64,000 nucleotides of DNA from Plotosus lineatus (GCA_024760905.1 CM045745.1:13095282-13159281), one strand, 5' to 3'; counted from the first letter of the stretch, positions 12,281-24,206 are shown. Numbers and translations: made by a program. Notes: generated by a model from the letters alone, not told the origin.

Positions 12281-12353
12281 TGGCAAAATAATCTTCAAGA
12301 ACGCCAAGCATTACGGCATCTTCAAAGCCCAATTCTCGTGTCAAATTTAACAT
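12281..12353 (-). pseudogene. Possible mini-exon of the same element
   Basis: The minus strand reads ...TATAG, then a 73-nt open segment beginning MLNLTRELGFEDAVM and ending LGVLEDYFA, then GTGAGTATTT. It is thus bracketed by an AG acceptor and a GT donor. A direct join to the acidic frame 140 bp downstream is plausible but not shown. Confidence 0.35.
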
Positions 12354-13050
12354 CTATACTAATGATGCTAGACATCACAGATGACATTTCACTCTCCTTT
12401 TCCAGAAATGATGTGTATTCACATCATTTTTATAAATAAACTTAATGACTGTTATTGAAGAGAAAGGCAGATATAAATTCTGCATGTAGTAAAGCAGATG
12501 CAGGAAGCAAAAACCGGAAGTTAACATGTGACGGGCATTGCGCATGTGCAAGCCCGAGCTGACCAATCAGTGTGCTCGTTTCAGATCTTCCTTAGCAACT
12601 AGCCTGCATTGTTTATGAGCATATCTTCTTTATAACCTTTATTTTATTCACTGAGACGGCATTTTAATATCAAAACAGTATCCAAAATAGAGAGACTACT
12701 TCACAGCCGCTCTTCTGGTGTATGGATTATAGTGTGTCTTGTACCGAACTCTGTGAATAATTGCAACAAAAACCGGTAAGTTTGCTACTGTTTTTATCTA
12801 GTTTTATGAGGGTACTCGTCAGAAAAATAGAAGAAAAAATACATTTTTAGATAGTTTTAGTCGATTTCACTTGAGCCATTCATTTTAATAGTTTATGCAA
12901 AAATCTGAATTTCGATAAAAATGGACCATTTTTACTTTTCTGGCCTTTATCTCAAAAGTGGTCTGTGCGACCAGCGTCTAATTTTGGTGGAGCGCCTAAC
13001 AAATAATTAATTTCCCTTGGTGAAGTTAACTTGGTTACTAAAGGCCAGCT

Positions 13051-13157
<107 letters not shown>

Positions 13158-13160
13158 AAT

Positions 13161-16080
13161 TCTTCGTCTTTTCCTTTCAGTTGTTCCCTTCAGGGGTCGC
13201 CACAGCAAATGATCTGCCTCCATCTCACCCTATCCTCTGCATCTTCTACTCTTACTCAAACTACCTTCATGTCCTCCTTCACCACATCCATAAATCTTCT
13301 CTTTGGTCTTCCTCTGGGCCTTCTGTCTGGTAGTTCCAACCTCAGCAGCCTACTACCAATATATTCACTATCCCTCCTCTGTACATATCCAAACCATCTC
13401 AATCTCGCCTCTCTGACTTTGTCTCCAAAACATCTTACATGTGCTGTCCCTCTGATGTCCTCGTTATTGATCCTATCCATCCTTGTTACTCCCAAAAAGA
13501 ACCTCAACATTTTCATCTCTGCTACCTTCAGCTCCGCCTCCTGTCTTTTCCCCAGGGCCACTGTTTCTAAACCATACAACATCGCTGGCCTCATCACCGT
13601 CTTGTACACTTTTCCCCTCAGTCTTGCCGATACTCTCCTATCAAACATCACACCGGACACTTTTCTCTATCCATTCCAACCTGCCTGCACATGCTTCTTC
13701 ACCTCTTTTCCACATTCTCCATTGCTCTGGATTGTTGAGCCTAAGTACTTAAAATCCTCCATCTTCTTTATCTCTGCCCCCTGTAACCTCACCGTTCCTC
13801 TTGGGTCCTTCTCATTCACACACACACACATTCTGTCTTACTGAAGCTAACCTTCATTCCTCTCCTTTCCAGGGCATACCTCCACCTCTCTAGATTTTCC
13901 TGCACTTGTTCTTTGCTCTCACTACAGATCACAATGTCATCTGCAAACATCATAATCCATGGAGATTCTTGTCTAACCTCGTCTGTCAGCCTGTCCATTA
14001 CCATAGCAAACAAGAAGGGGCTGAGAGCTGGCCCTTGATGCAGTCCCACCTCCACCTTGAACTCTTCTGTCACACCGACAGCACACCTCACCACTGTCTT
14101 ACATCTCTCATACATGTCCTGCACCACTCTAACATACTTCTCTGCCACTCCAGACTTCCTCATACAATACCACAGTTCTTCTCTCGGCACCCTGTCATAT
14201 GCTTTCTCCAGATCCACAAAGACACAATGCAGCTCCTTCTGACCTTCTCTGGATTTCTCTATTAACATCCTCAAAGCAAACACTGCATCTGTGGTGCTCT
14301 TTCTTGGCATGAAAACAAACTGTTGTTCACAAATGCTGACCTTTTCCTTTCGTCTAGCTTGCACTATTCTCTCCCATAATTTCATTGTATGGCTCATCAA
14401 CTTTATCCCTCTGTAATTGCTACAACTCTGCTCATCTCCCTTGTTCTTAAAAATGGGCACCAGCACACTTCTCCTCCATTCCTCCGGCATCCTCTCACTC
14501 TCTAAAACCTTGTTGAATGTTCTTGTCAGAAAATCTACTGCTACCTCTCTTAGACACTTCCATACCTCCACCGGTATGTCATCAGGACCAACTGCCTTTC
14601 CACTTTTCATCCTCTTCAATTTCCCCCCCTCACTTCACCCTTACTAATCTTTGCTACTTCCTGGTCCTCAGCAGTCACCTCTTCTATTCTTTTTTTCTCT
14701 CTCATTTTTCCTCATTCATCAGCTCTACAAAGCATTCTTTCCATCCTCCCAGCACACTTCTGTCATGTCAAGACGTTTCCCACTCTGTCCTTAATCACTC
14801 TAACTTGCTGCACGTTCTTCCCATCTCTATTTTTCTGCTGTGCCAACCTGTATAAATCATTTTCTCTCCTTACTGTCCAACCTAGCATACAAGTCATCAT
14901 ACGCCCTCTGTTTGACCTTTGACACCGCTACCTTCACCTTATGCTGTGTCTCCCTGTACTCCTGTTTACTCTCTTTGGTCCTCTCTATGTCCCATTTCTT
15001 CTTAGCTAACCTCTTCTTTTGTACACACTCCTGCACTTCCTCATTCCACCACCAAGTCTCCTTATTGACTGTCATTCCAGAGGATAGACCAAGTACTCTC
15101 CTACCTGTCTCCCTAATCACATTAGCTGTAGTTGTCCAGTCATCTGGAAGCACTTCTTGACCACCCAAAACCTGTTTCAGCTCCTCCTTGAACACAACAC
15201 GACACTCTTCCTTTTTCAGCTTCCACCACTTTGTCTTATGCTCTGCCTTTGCCTTCTTCACCTTTCTTACCACCAGCATTATCCTGTACACCACCATCCT
15301 TGGCTGTTTGGCAACCTTCTCACCCACTACTACTTTGCAGTCACTGACTTCCTTCAAATTACATTGCCAACACAAGATGTAGTCTGCCTGTGTGCCCCTA
15401 CCTCCACTTTTATAAGTCACCCTATGCTAATCTCTCTCCTGGAAAAAAGTATTCACCACAGCCATTTCCATCCTTTTTTGCAAAATCTATCAACATCTGT
15501 CCCTCTGTGTTCCTGTCCTGGAAACCAAACCTATCCCCTCTGTTGCCTGCACCAACATGTCCATTGAAGTCTGCACCAATCACCACTCTTTCACCTCTGG
15601 GGGTACTCTCATCAAAGTACTCTCATGTACACTTCATCAAAGTCACTCCAGAATCTCTCCTTCTCTTCTCACTCACCTGCCTGTGGCGCATACGCACTAA
15701 CAACATTGAATCCAAGCCTTCAATTTCTAACTTGAGACTCATCACTCTGTCTGACACTCTTTTCACTTCTAGAACATTCTTGACCAACCCCTCCTTCAAG
15801 ATGACTTCTAATCCATTTCTCTTTCCACCCATATCATGAAAAAACAGCTTCAACCCTTCTCCTAAGCTTCTAGCCTTGCTACCTTTCCACCTGGTCTCCT
15901 GAACACACATTATGTCCACCTTCCTCCTCTGCATCATGTCAGCCAGGTCTCTACCTTTTCCTGTCATAGTTCCAACATTCAAATTCCCTATTCTCAGTCC
16001 TAAACTCATGCTTTTCCTCTTCTCTCTCTGCCCACGGACACGCCTTCTGCCTCTCTTTCTTCGACCTCTCCTTCTTCGAT
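13161..16080 (-). mobile_element. R2: nearly full-length RTE-clade LINE
   Basis: A 2.9-kb non-LTR retrotransposon with order endonuclease, linker, reverse transcriptase, post-RT region and short 3' UTR ending GCGACCCCTGAAGGGAAC and GAAAGGAAAAGACG. The 5' end stops about 70 bp before the endonuclease ATG, whereas R3 carries a further 200 bp or so of 5' UTR, so R2 is slightly 5'-truncated. The 3' end runs into (TA)n. It is the only copy in the window with a complete RT. Confidence 0.95.
13256..16009 (-). pseudogene. RTE polyprotein (endonuclease + reverse transcriptase), disrupted
   Basis: The protein would nick chromosomal DNA and reverse-transcribe the LINE RNA at the nick. The AP-type endonuclease starts at 16009 (MSLGLRIGNLNVGTM) with the catalytic CVQETRWKG motif about residue 35. 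The linker KTKWWKLKKEECR occupies 15420-14857. The RT domain at 14619-13816 has motif A VFVDLEKAYDRVP, motif B LHQGPALSPFLFA and motif C IMMFADDIVICSE, all with catalytic residues. The C-terminal part (13660-13256) includes [27 protein letters not shown] and [11 protein letters not shown]. These blocks fall in two frames (16009 and 13660 in one, 15420 and 14619 in another), with stops between, so at least two frameshifts inactivate it. Ser/Pro-rich plus-strand frames here are antisense shadows. Confidence 0.95.
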
Positions 16081-16224
16081 GGATGTGTACAGGTAATAGG
16101 AAATATTTAAATTCCTTTATACTTTGTAAGTCCCTAGTTTCACTGTGTTACTGTGTAAATCTGCTTTGAGACATCGTCAATTGCAAAAAGTGCAATACAA
16201 ATAAAACTGAATTGAATTGAATGG

Positions 16225-16262
<38 letters not shown>
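16225..16262. repeat. (GT)n microsatellite
   Basis: GT array directly before a SINE-A tail fragment. Confidence 0.97.
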
Positions 16263-16263
<1 letters not shown>

Positions 16264-16392
16264 CCCTTGCAGTGGTCTGGTAAGCTGATCAAGGTGTACT
16301 CCACCCCGAGTTGGCTGAGATGGGCGCCAGCCTCCCAGAGTCTCTAATTAGGATTAAACTGCTTAAAAAAATCATGCATAAATGAATGAATG
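16263..16392 (+). mobile_element. SINE-A/L tail fragment
   Basis: Only the L2-type module is left: CCTTGCAGTGGTCTGGTAAG, CAAGGTGTACTCC, GATGGGCGCCAGCC, CTAATTAGGATTAAACTGC and AATGAATGAATG. The same module also ends SINE-B, so parentage is not certain. Confidence 0.7.
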
Positions 16393-16659
16393 TTCGTCTC
16401 CCGCCTGCCTTGATTAATGATCAGCTGCCAATATGAACTTCGGGTGGAGTCTTTGATATCTGATTTATTGCAAATGTTCACTGTCAATGACTCATAAGGT
16501 AAGAGAATAATCCAGTTAACGTATGGTTTCAAACATTTTATGCCATCATAATACCAAATAGGACACATAGGCTTATCAAGCTCAAAGAGAATTTAGTTCC
16601 CCTTGGTACATAAGATAAATATATCTTCTCGTAATTTTTTGTAATTATCGTTCCTCCAG

Positions 16660-17695
16660 AGTGTTATAGGTCAACCCTAAGGTCTCTTCCCAGTTGAACA
16701 TACAAAAGGGAGGTGTTCAGGAGGTATTCTAACCAGCCCAAACAATATGGCTCCACTCAACGCGAAGGAGCAGCGGTTCTACACCAAGCTCCTCCAGAAT
16801 GGCGGAGCTTCTCACAGTATCTCTAAGGAAGAGCCTTATTCTTTCGGTTACTACCCAAAGCTCATGACCGTAGGTGAGGATTAGAAGGTAGATCGACTTG
16901 TAAATTGAGAGCTGTGCCTTGCGCTCAGTTCCCTCTTCCCCATGATTGACCAGTGCAAGCTCCGCTTTACAGCAGAGGCTGCAGCGAGCCACCTATCCAT
17001 CTCCTCCTCCATCCTCTGCTCACTCAAGAACCTGAGATACTTGAACTCCTACACTTGAGGCTGGACCTCATTAAAGATCCAGAGCGTGCATTCCACCCTT
17101 TTCTGACTGAGAACCATGGACTCAGACTTGAAGGTGCTGATTTTTATCATGGTCTCTTCACATTAAGCTGTGAATCTCTCCAATGAGAGCTGGAGGTCCA
17201 GAGATGAGATCCTGGCCACCAGAACAGAACCCCTCAGCGCCTCCGCTGCACTTACAAATTCTGTCAGGAAAAATTATGAACAGAATCGGTGGCAAACGAC
17301 AGCCTCGGCGGACTCCATCCTTTCACCGGAAACGAATTTGACCTGTTTTTCCCAGTGCGGACCAAGCTCTGTCTCTAATAATACAGAGACCGAATGGCCC
17401 GTAGCACACTCCAGAAGATAGCCCGAGGGACAGGGTCAAAAACTTTCTCTAAATTCACAAAATACATGGTTCGAAATCCCAAGCCATGCATCAAGCTGCG
17501 TCAAACTATGTCTAGTCACTGTCTCTTAGTCTTACACACCAGCTCATTCTACCTCCCCACCAGACATGTTTCACCTAGGACATGTCCTTCACCTAGGACA
17601 TGTTTGCATTGGGTGACCTCACCAGGGGCATACTGCCCCCCGACAGCACATCATTAGGACACTCAAACCCCTCCACCATGATAAGGTGACAATTG
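16660..17695 (-). pseudogene. Second LINE family, copy 1 (internally deleted)
   Basis: Minus-strand translation gives the post-RT region of a non-LTR element: AQLSIYKSIYLLILTYGHEL, WVVTERIRLFL, then RSSAILEELGVEPLLLRVEW. Weaker homology runs to about 17500 (SESMVLSQKRVEC-like and GRMEEE-like stretches in broken frames). The segment 17590-17695 looks like the opposite (5') end of the same LINE, with GGGCATACTGCC and CCACCATGATAAGGTG in plus-strand reading. If so, the middle, including most of the RT, is deleted. The clade is not assigned. Copies 2 and 3 are at 24430 and 50650. Confidence 0.75.
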
Positions 17696-17941
17696 AAGAA
17701 TGTTCTTGTGACATTATTTCATTTTTTCCACAGTCTGTCAGAGCATCATATCATAGACAATCTCTATTGTTTGTCTCACCTATGAAATTATTTGTTTTTA
17801 ACTCTGTTTGTATTATATTGCTTCACAATTCCAAGGCAGCAACAGCTTGAAAAATCAAGTAAGATTAAACTATCTGAGAAAAATTTTAATCTTCAGATCA
17901 CTATTGACTATCATACCTCAACAATGACCAAGAAACATATA

Positions 17942-18399
17942 CAGAGATCCCTCGCTACTTTGTGATTCAATTCATGCGGCTTCAGTGCATCACGTTTTTT
18001 TTTCTAAAAATATTGATCGAATTAAAAAATAAGGAAATTAAGGAAGAATAGGGGAAAAGTTAAGGAAAATGCCAGAAAAACAAGGCCAATTACACAAAAA
18101 ATAAACCCTAAACAGACAAAAAAAAACAACAACCCTAAACCTCCTATCAAATCTAGTTACATTGTTATGAGGTGCGCATCTGAGTGCGAGTGCATCTGTA
18201 TATGTGTGTATTATATTTTATTTACATGTTATGCATTATTTTTGAATGTTTAATTCTTACTATAAGCATTTATATCATTGAATATGTCTTTATTGATATT
18301 ATATACATGTACGAATACATCGGGGGGGGGGATCCTACTTCGCGGAATTAGGTGGTCGCATGGTGGTCCCAATTAACCGCGGAAAGTGAGGGATCCTTG
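17942..18399 (+). mobile_element. M3: Tigger/pogo-like MITE, complete
   Basis: The best-preserved M copy, 458 bp. Ends are CAGAGATCCCTCGCTAC and GTGAGGGATCCTTG, with TA at 17940-17941 and 18400-18401. The right half shows the family landmark TACTTCGCGGAATTAGG. Confidence 0.88.
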
Positions 18400-18401
18400 T
18401 A

Positions 18402-18789
18402 TGTCCAATTATTGTTTACACTGCATATTAAAATACAGTTAGCATGCTAGCAAGCATCAAGCAGTATATTTGTAAAATGTACTGAAAATCAATCTTAAAT
18501 ACTCCTTATTAAAATTCCCATGTTTTTTGATTTTCTGATGTTTACAATAGAAAGTCATGCATTCCTTCTGAAAAAGTCTATTTTCAAAGTTATGCCAAAC
18601 ATTCAGTATGAATTCTGTCTGACTTCTCATATTTTAAACACAAGAAAACAGCCCTGTGTGATATTCAACTATGAATTGAATAATCGGTCAGTGGTAAAGA
18701 TAAACGGTTTATATTGACACAGTTGTTCGCCTTGTAGAGTTGCAGTGGTTTTTTGCGGTTACTACTTATAGCATTCACATTTACCATTC
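18402..18789. other. No recognised feature
   Basis: AT-rich; a 65-codon frame at 18520-18717 has no recognisable family. Confidence 0.5.
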
Positions 18790-19060
18790 ACTTATAGTGA
18801 GAGCTGATTGCATAGTGCATTTCTGCATCCCAGCAAGAAGGTTCTGAGTTCGATTCCCGGGCTTGAAGAAGATTATTCTGTCTGGAGTGTGCATGCTCTC
18901 CCCATGCCTATTCTTGATTGGTTGTGTGTGTTATCTCTGCAATGGACTGGAAAGCTGTTCAGGGTGCACCCTGCCTTCATCCAGAGTCATCCAGGATATG
19001 CTACACTCCCCTGCTACTTTAAGCAGCTCAGCAAATAAATGAATGAATGCATGAATTCTG
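18790..19060 (+). mobile_element. SINE-B
   Basis: The head ends GGTTCTGAGTTCGATTCCCG (B-box-like). The body has GAGTGTGCATGCTCTCCCC. The tail has CAGGGTGCACCCTGCC and ends AATAAATGAATGAATG. The A-box region is decayed (GCATAGTGCATTTC). No target duplication was found. Confidence 0.75.
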
Positions 19061-19784
19061 TCAACAATAATTGTGTAATCGTTCAATTCTAAAAAAAAAT
19101 TTTTTAGTTGTACTAACTACTCTAATGGTGAAAAAACGGCAACAACAGGCTCACTTTATCTATGAACACTGCTGTGTGTTTCTCATTGATGGAAGAGTGT
19201 GAAGCTCATCGGGGTGGAACAGACTCGGTAAACACTGCGGCTAATGAATAGCGTGTTGGCAGCAGGCTGCTTTGGTGATGGTGCTTGTTGCTTTCAGAGG
19301 CGATTCCTGGCAAGCACATTGTGGATTTCCCATAGGCCTTCCTGCTTTGTATGCCAAGGTGCTCCCCCAAGAGCTTCAGCACACATGGTGAAATTAAATG
19401 TTTTTGAAGAATTCCAATCATAACATCAGAACAGAGCATTTGTTCACTGGTCATGGGTAAAAGCAGACAGAAAAGCAAGGCAGTTCAGTAAAAGGAAGAG
19501 GAATAAAAACTACAGAACATGCTGGATTGTTCATAAGAATTATTCAAGGAGAAATGGCACCTGGCCTAAGGGGAAATCAAAGCTGCCTTCCGCGGGATTG
19601 GTCCTGGCACAATATGGACACAGTCTTGTTTGATGTCCCCCCTCCCATCTGTCTTGTTCATAGTCTTTTATCTCCCTCTAAAGTAATATAGTCCTCACTG
19701 CAATTCAATAATGGCCCAACCGAGCCTGTCACCCCATGTTTGCTGCTCATCTCACACGCTGGGCCCACACTACTGCAAATGCTA

Positions 19785-19847
<63 letters not shown>

Positions 19848-19973
19848 AATGAAGGGTGGATGTGGAATAGAAGCAGATAAGTGAGCATGGAGAGACTGTG
19901 TTATCCCAGCTGGGATCTAAATGGGGACTCAGTAGTAGTGATTGGGCCGTCTATGTGTGTTGGTATTCCTTGG

Positions 19974-20010
<37 letters not shown>

Positions 20011-20494
20011 CTTTCCAAAGTGAACTCATATCCTAATTGGATAAAAGAGGCAGATAAACTCTAGCTTGATGTCCAAAGTCAAGTCTGTCACGTCCATGGA
20101 AATAGGAGCAATTTACCTTGAGACGGACAACTATAGTAGCCTTTGAGACACTCACTGAGAAAAGAAGTCTTGACTGATGGAAGGAGTCATAAAAGAACAC
20201 TATCTCTTGTTTCGTCGTCCCTTTCAGTGTAATATGAAGTATAGTAACCTAATTCCTGTTAATTTAGTAATGGAAGAGAATGAATGTCATTATTTCGCAG
20301 TTTTAGAATTCATGCTCCTTGCTGAATTTACACTTGCATCAGCCTATCAGCTCTAATCCAATTAATTGGTGTTTGTCATTCAACACATGCACCTTGTTTG
20401 TGAGTCAATCGGAGTGCCATTGTAGTCCTTGTATTTCTCTTGTGACTTTATGAAATCTTGCCAACCCTAATAGGGTCTGGGGGATTTACAAATA
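19061..20494. repeat. Unique sequence with two (GT)n arrays (19788-19844, 19976-20007)
   Basis: Apart from the two GT arrays I see no element or credible exon. The 90-codon minus-strand frame at 19206-19478 has no recognisable motif. Confidence 0.7.
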
Positions 20495-20657
20495 CAAGGA
20501 TTTCTCGCTACGTCGCGCTTCGATTCATGCGGCTTCAGTGCATCGCGTTTTTTTTTTTCAAAAAAATATTCATCGAATTAAAAAAAATAAGGAAATTAAG
20601 GAAGAATAGGGGAAAAGTTAAGGAAAATGGCACAAAAACAAGGCCAACCATGCAAAA

Positions 20658-20663
20658 CTAAAT

Positions 20664-20701
<38 letters not shown>
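20658..20701. repeat. (AAAT)n and poly(A) tract
   Basis: Simple sequence expanded inside M4. Confidence 0.95.
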
Positions 20702-20912
20702 CAACCCAAAACCTCCCATCAAAACTATTTACATTGTTGTACGGTGCGCATCTGAGTGCGTGCATGCACATCTGTATGTGTGTGTATTTATATTTTATTT
20801 ACATTTAATGCATTATTTTTAAATGTTTAATTGTTATTAGAAGCATTTATAGCATTGAATATGCATTTATTGATAATATATACACATATATATGTACGTA
20901 TACGTCACTTGG

Positions 20913-21208
20913 AGCCGGTGGTGTAGTGGTTAGAGTGTTGGGCTCATGATTGGGAGGTTGTGAGTTCAAATCCCACTGAGACCCTCACTGTGTTAAGACC
21001 CCTGGGCAAGGTCTCAACCACAAGTGTGCCTCTGTTCACCCAGCAGTATAAATGGGTACCAGTAAAATATATACTGGGAAGGTAACCTGCGATGGACTAG
21101 CGTCATCAACTCCTGATTGTTTCACGCTACGGAAACCGGGGATAAGCGCCGGCCTGATGAGCCGCTAGGCTCGGGTGTAAAAACCCAAACATTTAATCAA
21201 ATCAAAAA
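20913..21208 (+). mobile_element. SINE-C: tRNA-derived SINE with perfect 12-bp duplication
   Basis: The head shows GGTGGTGTAGTGGTTAGAG (A box) and TGAGTTCAAATCCCACTG (B box) in tRNA spacing. The body contains CCCTGGGCAAGGTC, CTGCGATGGACTAGCG, AAGCGCCGGCCTGATGAG and CTCGGGTGTAAAAACCC, and the tail is a short ATCAA repeat. TACGTCACTTGG is repeated exactly at 20901-20912 and 21209-21220. An inverted fragment of its 3' body recurs at about 33450. Confidence 0.95.
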
Positions 21209-21322
21209 TACGTCACTTGGTGGGGGGGTTGGAGGTTGGCGGGGTGATCCTACTTTGTGGTTTTCGGTGGTCGCATGAGAATCTCGGTCCCAATTAACCA
21301 CGGAAAGTGAGGGATCACTGTA

Positions 21323-22004
21323 CGTATATTATTATGTCCTGGTGCATATGATCTTTTCTTTCTTGATGCCACATTAACATGCTTGTTTTCTATGAATTGT
21401 TGTACTGTCTGTGTGCTACCTCGATCTTTGGAATAAATATTTGTTGTACACACAACTGGCATAATTCGCTGTAAAGACATGCAATATATGATGAGCATGT
21501 TGGCTTCCATTCTTTAAAGATTTAGTGATTTATTCGAAAGTAGCAACATAAATCCAGTCAAAGCATCGTGTTGCAGAACTCTGGCCCATGCTTTATAATC
21601 ACTCAATGTCACTGCACTAGAGGGTTCAGCAGGGATGTCGCATCTGTTATCATGTACCCCACCATTAAAAAGTTTGCAAACATTGGGCCTCATTTATCAA
21701 ACTGGAAATGAACAAATATATTCGTAAATCATTCACAGAAGCATTTATACACAGAAGCGGTGTTCATCAAAATCTAGTCTACAAAAATGTCCATATCCTA
21801 AGAGATCTATTACATTTGTCTGAAAGCATATAGGAATACAGATTTAAATGCCTTAAATCCTCTACTGAAATACTGCAAATTTATAAATACTTTATACCAC
21901 TTATTCATTTCAAACGCAGGCGCAGTCAATAAAAAATAATGTGAAACCGAGTCCCCATATAAATAGAAAATGCTTTTCTCATTTAATTTCATTTCTGAAC
22001 TACG
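21323..22004. other. No recognised feature
   Basis: Unique AT-rich sequence; the 86-codon minus-strand frame at 21250-21510 overlaps M4 and is not credible. Confidence 0.5.
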
Positions 22005-22285
22005 CTATTCTTTATTAGGGTTGTGGGGAGGCTGCAGCCAATCTCATCTGACACCAGATGAAGGTAGGGGACACCCTGAACAGCTTGCCAGTCTATTGCA
22101 GGGCCGACACAGACAAACAAACATTTGGATTCACATTTAGGGGCAATGGAAAGAATTTCTGAATGGGATTAACATGCATGTTTTTTTTTTTTAAGTGTTG
22201 GTGGAAATAGTACAGAGAGGAAACCCACATAAACACATGCCAACTTGAGGAGGAACTGCTAGCCATTACACCACGTGCCATCCTA
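22005..22285 (-). mobile_element. SINE-B
   Basis: The plus strand shows the tail first (TTATTAGGGTTGTGGGGAGG, CCCTGAACAGCTTGCC), then the body (GAGGAAACCCACATAAACAC) and the head at the right (GCTAGCCATTACACCACGTG). A poly(T) run interrupts the middle. Confidence 0.7.
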
Positions 22286-22664
22286 AAGAGAAGAATAAGC
22301 TTTCAAAAAAAGCACGATTATTAAATTCGCAGTTAAATTTGGAGAATGGTACACTGTACTGTACACGCTTGGTAGCTGACGGGCTACAATGGCTAAGTTA
22401 CATAACAGGAAAATTAAACACATGAAGCATGTAAGAGCTTCTTTCTCACCCCTTAGCCACCATTTTATTATGTTATATTACATTTATTTTATGATAAATT
22501 TTATCCTATTTATTTTATATTACCATTTCATAGTGCATTTTTTTTTTTGTATTTTTTTTTTTGTACTTTTTTTTTTTTTTTTTACCTTTCACGAAACTTT
22601 GTGTGTTTTTCTGTCCACAGTGCACAAATGTGAGCTCGGTCCTAATAAGTTATTACCTTTTGCA
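22286..22664. other. No gene; T-rich runs
   Basis: Two poly(T) runs lie at about 22541-22583. The Phe-rich frames across them are simple-sequence artefacts. Confidence 0.6.
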
Positions 22665-22674
22665 TGAGCTATAT

Positions 22675-23013
22675 CTTCTTCTTTTCCTTTTGCCTCTTCT
22701 CTTTTTCTCAGCGGTCACCACAGTAAATCTGACACAGGTTTTTACATCAGATGCCCTTCCTGACACAACCCTTCGCAAGGGGCAGAAGCACACTGACGGC
22801 TTTGCAGCTACTCTTGTCGAAAGTCAGCAATGGTTCTTTTACATGAACTTCTCACCATAGACAGTGAGAGACATGGCCGGCCTTTGCTAACCCAGTTAGC
22901 TGCACTAGGGGGGGGGACAGTGACAATCATGTGGAGAGTGGGACTCGAACCCACAACCTTAGGATCAGTGATCCAGCGCCCTTTACTACCAGGCCACTAC
23001 TGCTCCCTTCGCC
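22675..23013 (-). mobile_element. SINE-A/R with 10-bp target duplication
   Basis: The full-length copy reads right to left: head (GGGTTCGAGTCCCAC in reverse), core, then AAGGGTTGTGTCAGGAAGG and the RTE-type end. TGAGCTATAT is repeated at 22665-22674 and 23014-23023. The RTE end is mutated (GGTGACCGCTGAG instead of GGCGACCCCTGAG). Confidence 0.92.
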
Positions 23014-23059
23014 TGAGCTATATATTGTTCATATTATTATTATTAATAGACATTTGGGA

Positions 23060-23296
23060 CCTCCCCCCCAGTGCAGCTAACTGGGTTATCAGAGGCCAGC
23101 CATGTCTCTCACTGTCTATGGTGAGAGGTTCATGTAAAAGAACCTTTGCTGACGTACGACAAGAGTAGCTGCAAAGCCGTCAGCATGTTTCTGCCCTGCG
23201 AGCTGTCCAGGGTGTACTCTGCCCCCACCCGGAGTTGGCTGGGATGGACGCCAACCTCCTCGCAACCCTAATTAGGATTAAGCAGTTACAGAAAAT
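23060..23296 (+). mobile_element. SINE-A/L, 5'-truncated, 10-bp duplication
   Basis: Starts in the core at CCCCCCCAGTGCAGCTAAC and runs through the L2-type tail. ACATTTGGGA is repeated exactly at 23050-23059 and 23297-23306. It lies only 46 bp from the previous SINE-A and points the other way. Confidence 0.93.
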
Positions 23297-23306
23297 ACAT
23301 TTGGGA

Positions 23307-23627
23307 GCTTACAGAAATAGTACGAAAGTAAAGTAATATTTTGAGAATCATAGACAGGAAGTTTTCAATAGTTCTAACACTGTTATCAATTCGATAATTA
23401 GAAGTTCAACTTCATCTTTAATTTAGACAGAGCACTCATGTGTCGGAAGACTCAGAGGACGTAGGTTGTAGGTGTTTAAGTTAGAATTTCTTTACTAATT
23501 ACATAATACCTAATGTCATCGCAGTGGTTATGTTAGTAGTATTAGCATAAACATGTCATTCAAGTACTGTACATTGAAGAAAAATAACATAACCTAACAT
23601 TAGGCCATATTATACAACAGCAAGGAT
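23307..23627. other. No recognised feature
   Basis: Unique AT-rich DNA. Confidence 0.5.
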
Positions 23628-23629
23628 AT

Positions 23630-23704
<75 letters not shown>

Positions 23705-23763
23705 TGTATATACTATATATTTATATATATATATATATATATGTATACACTGTATATACTATA

Positions 23764-23796
<33 letters not shown>
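23628..23796. repeat. (GT)n(AT)n with TATACTGTATATACTATA interruptions
   Basis: Three AT blocks are separated by near-repeats of ACTGTATATACTATA. It is probably an expanding higher-order TA array. Confidence 0.95.
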
Positions 23797-23802
<6 letters not shown>

Positions 23803-24039
23803 GCCAGTTAGTGCCACTCAAGAGTACAGTCAACAAGTGTGGTTGCTACACCAGTCATTATTTTTTAGCTCTGAATGGTCTTTCTTTTTGATGGAATTAT
23901 GCGGACGTCACTAAATCCATATCAACTGCGTCTTCAATATATTTTCTTGTCTCTTGATGTTTGAGACAGCTTATGAAAACATGTACATAAAATGTTGCTG
24001 AAAAACTGATAAAGAATAATAACTTAATTCTGCAAAGGA

Positions 24040-24206
24040 AATTATTGCCTCTGCATTTATCCCATCCAATGTGAGCATACACACATGTGGAGGAAGAGAA
24101 GGTGCAGCTCACTTATCCACCACCACACATTTTTCCGACTGGTTCAGTAATCTAGCTTTTTGGTCCCAAAGCCACTTCTCTAACCATTAGGTCACAACCG
24201 CACCCC
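24040..24206 (-). mobile_element. Decayed tRNA-like SINE
   Basis: The reverse complement begins GGTGCGGTTGTGACCTAATG and GTTAGAGAAGTGGC (A-box region of a tRNA-like head) and ends with a body segment, GGATGGGATAAATGCAGAGG. The B box is not recognisable. It matches none of SINE-A, B or C. Confidence 0.5.

Larger units (their letters stand above)
11372..12999 (-). mobile_element. Unassigned TIR DNA transposon, 1.6 kb
   Basis: The left end AGCCACTCCACCAAAAGTAG and the inverted right end AGGCGCTCCACCAAAATTAG match at about 19 of 24 positions. The interior is long, mostly non-repetitive, and contains minus-strand coding traces (two entries below). I could not identify a clean target duplication, so the superfamily is open. 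The acidic protein remnant and 1.6-kb size would suit a deletion derivative of a larger cut-and-paste element. No SINE or LINE lies inside. Confidence 0.6.
20495..21320 (+). mobile_element. M4: Tigger/pogo-like MITE with nested SINE-C
   Basis: Ends CAAGGATTTCTCGCTACG and GTGAGGGATCACTG with TA at 20493-20494 and 21321-21322. The landmarks match M3, including GAGGTGCGCATCTG-like sequence and TGATCCTACTTTG. It carries an internal A-rich expansion (20658-20701) and SINE-C at 20913-21208; without these its length approaches that of M3. Confidence 0.85.

Noticed and set aside
20913..20990. tRNA gene candidate at the SINE-C head
   Set aside because: No acceptor-stem pairing, and the unit as a whole is flanked by a 12-bp target duplication.
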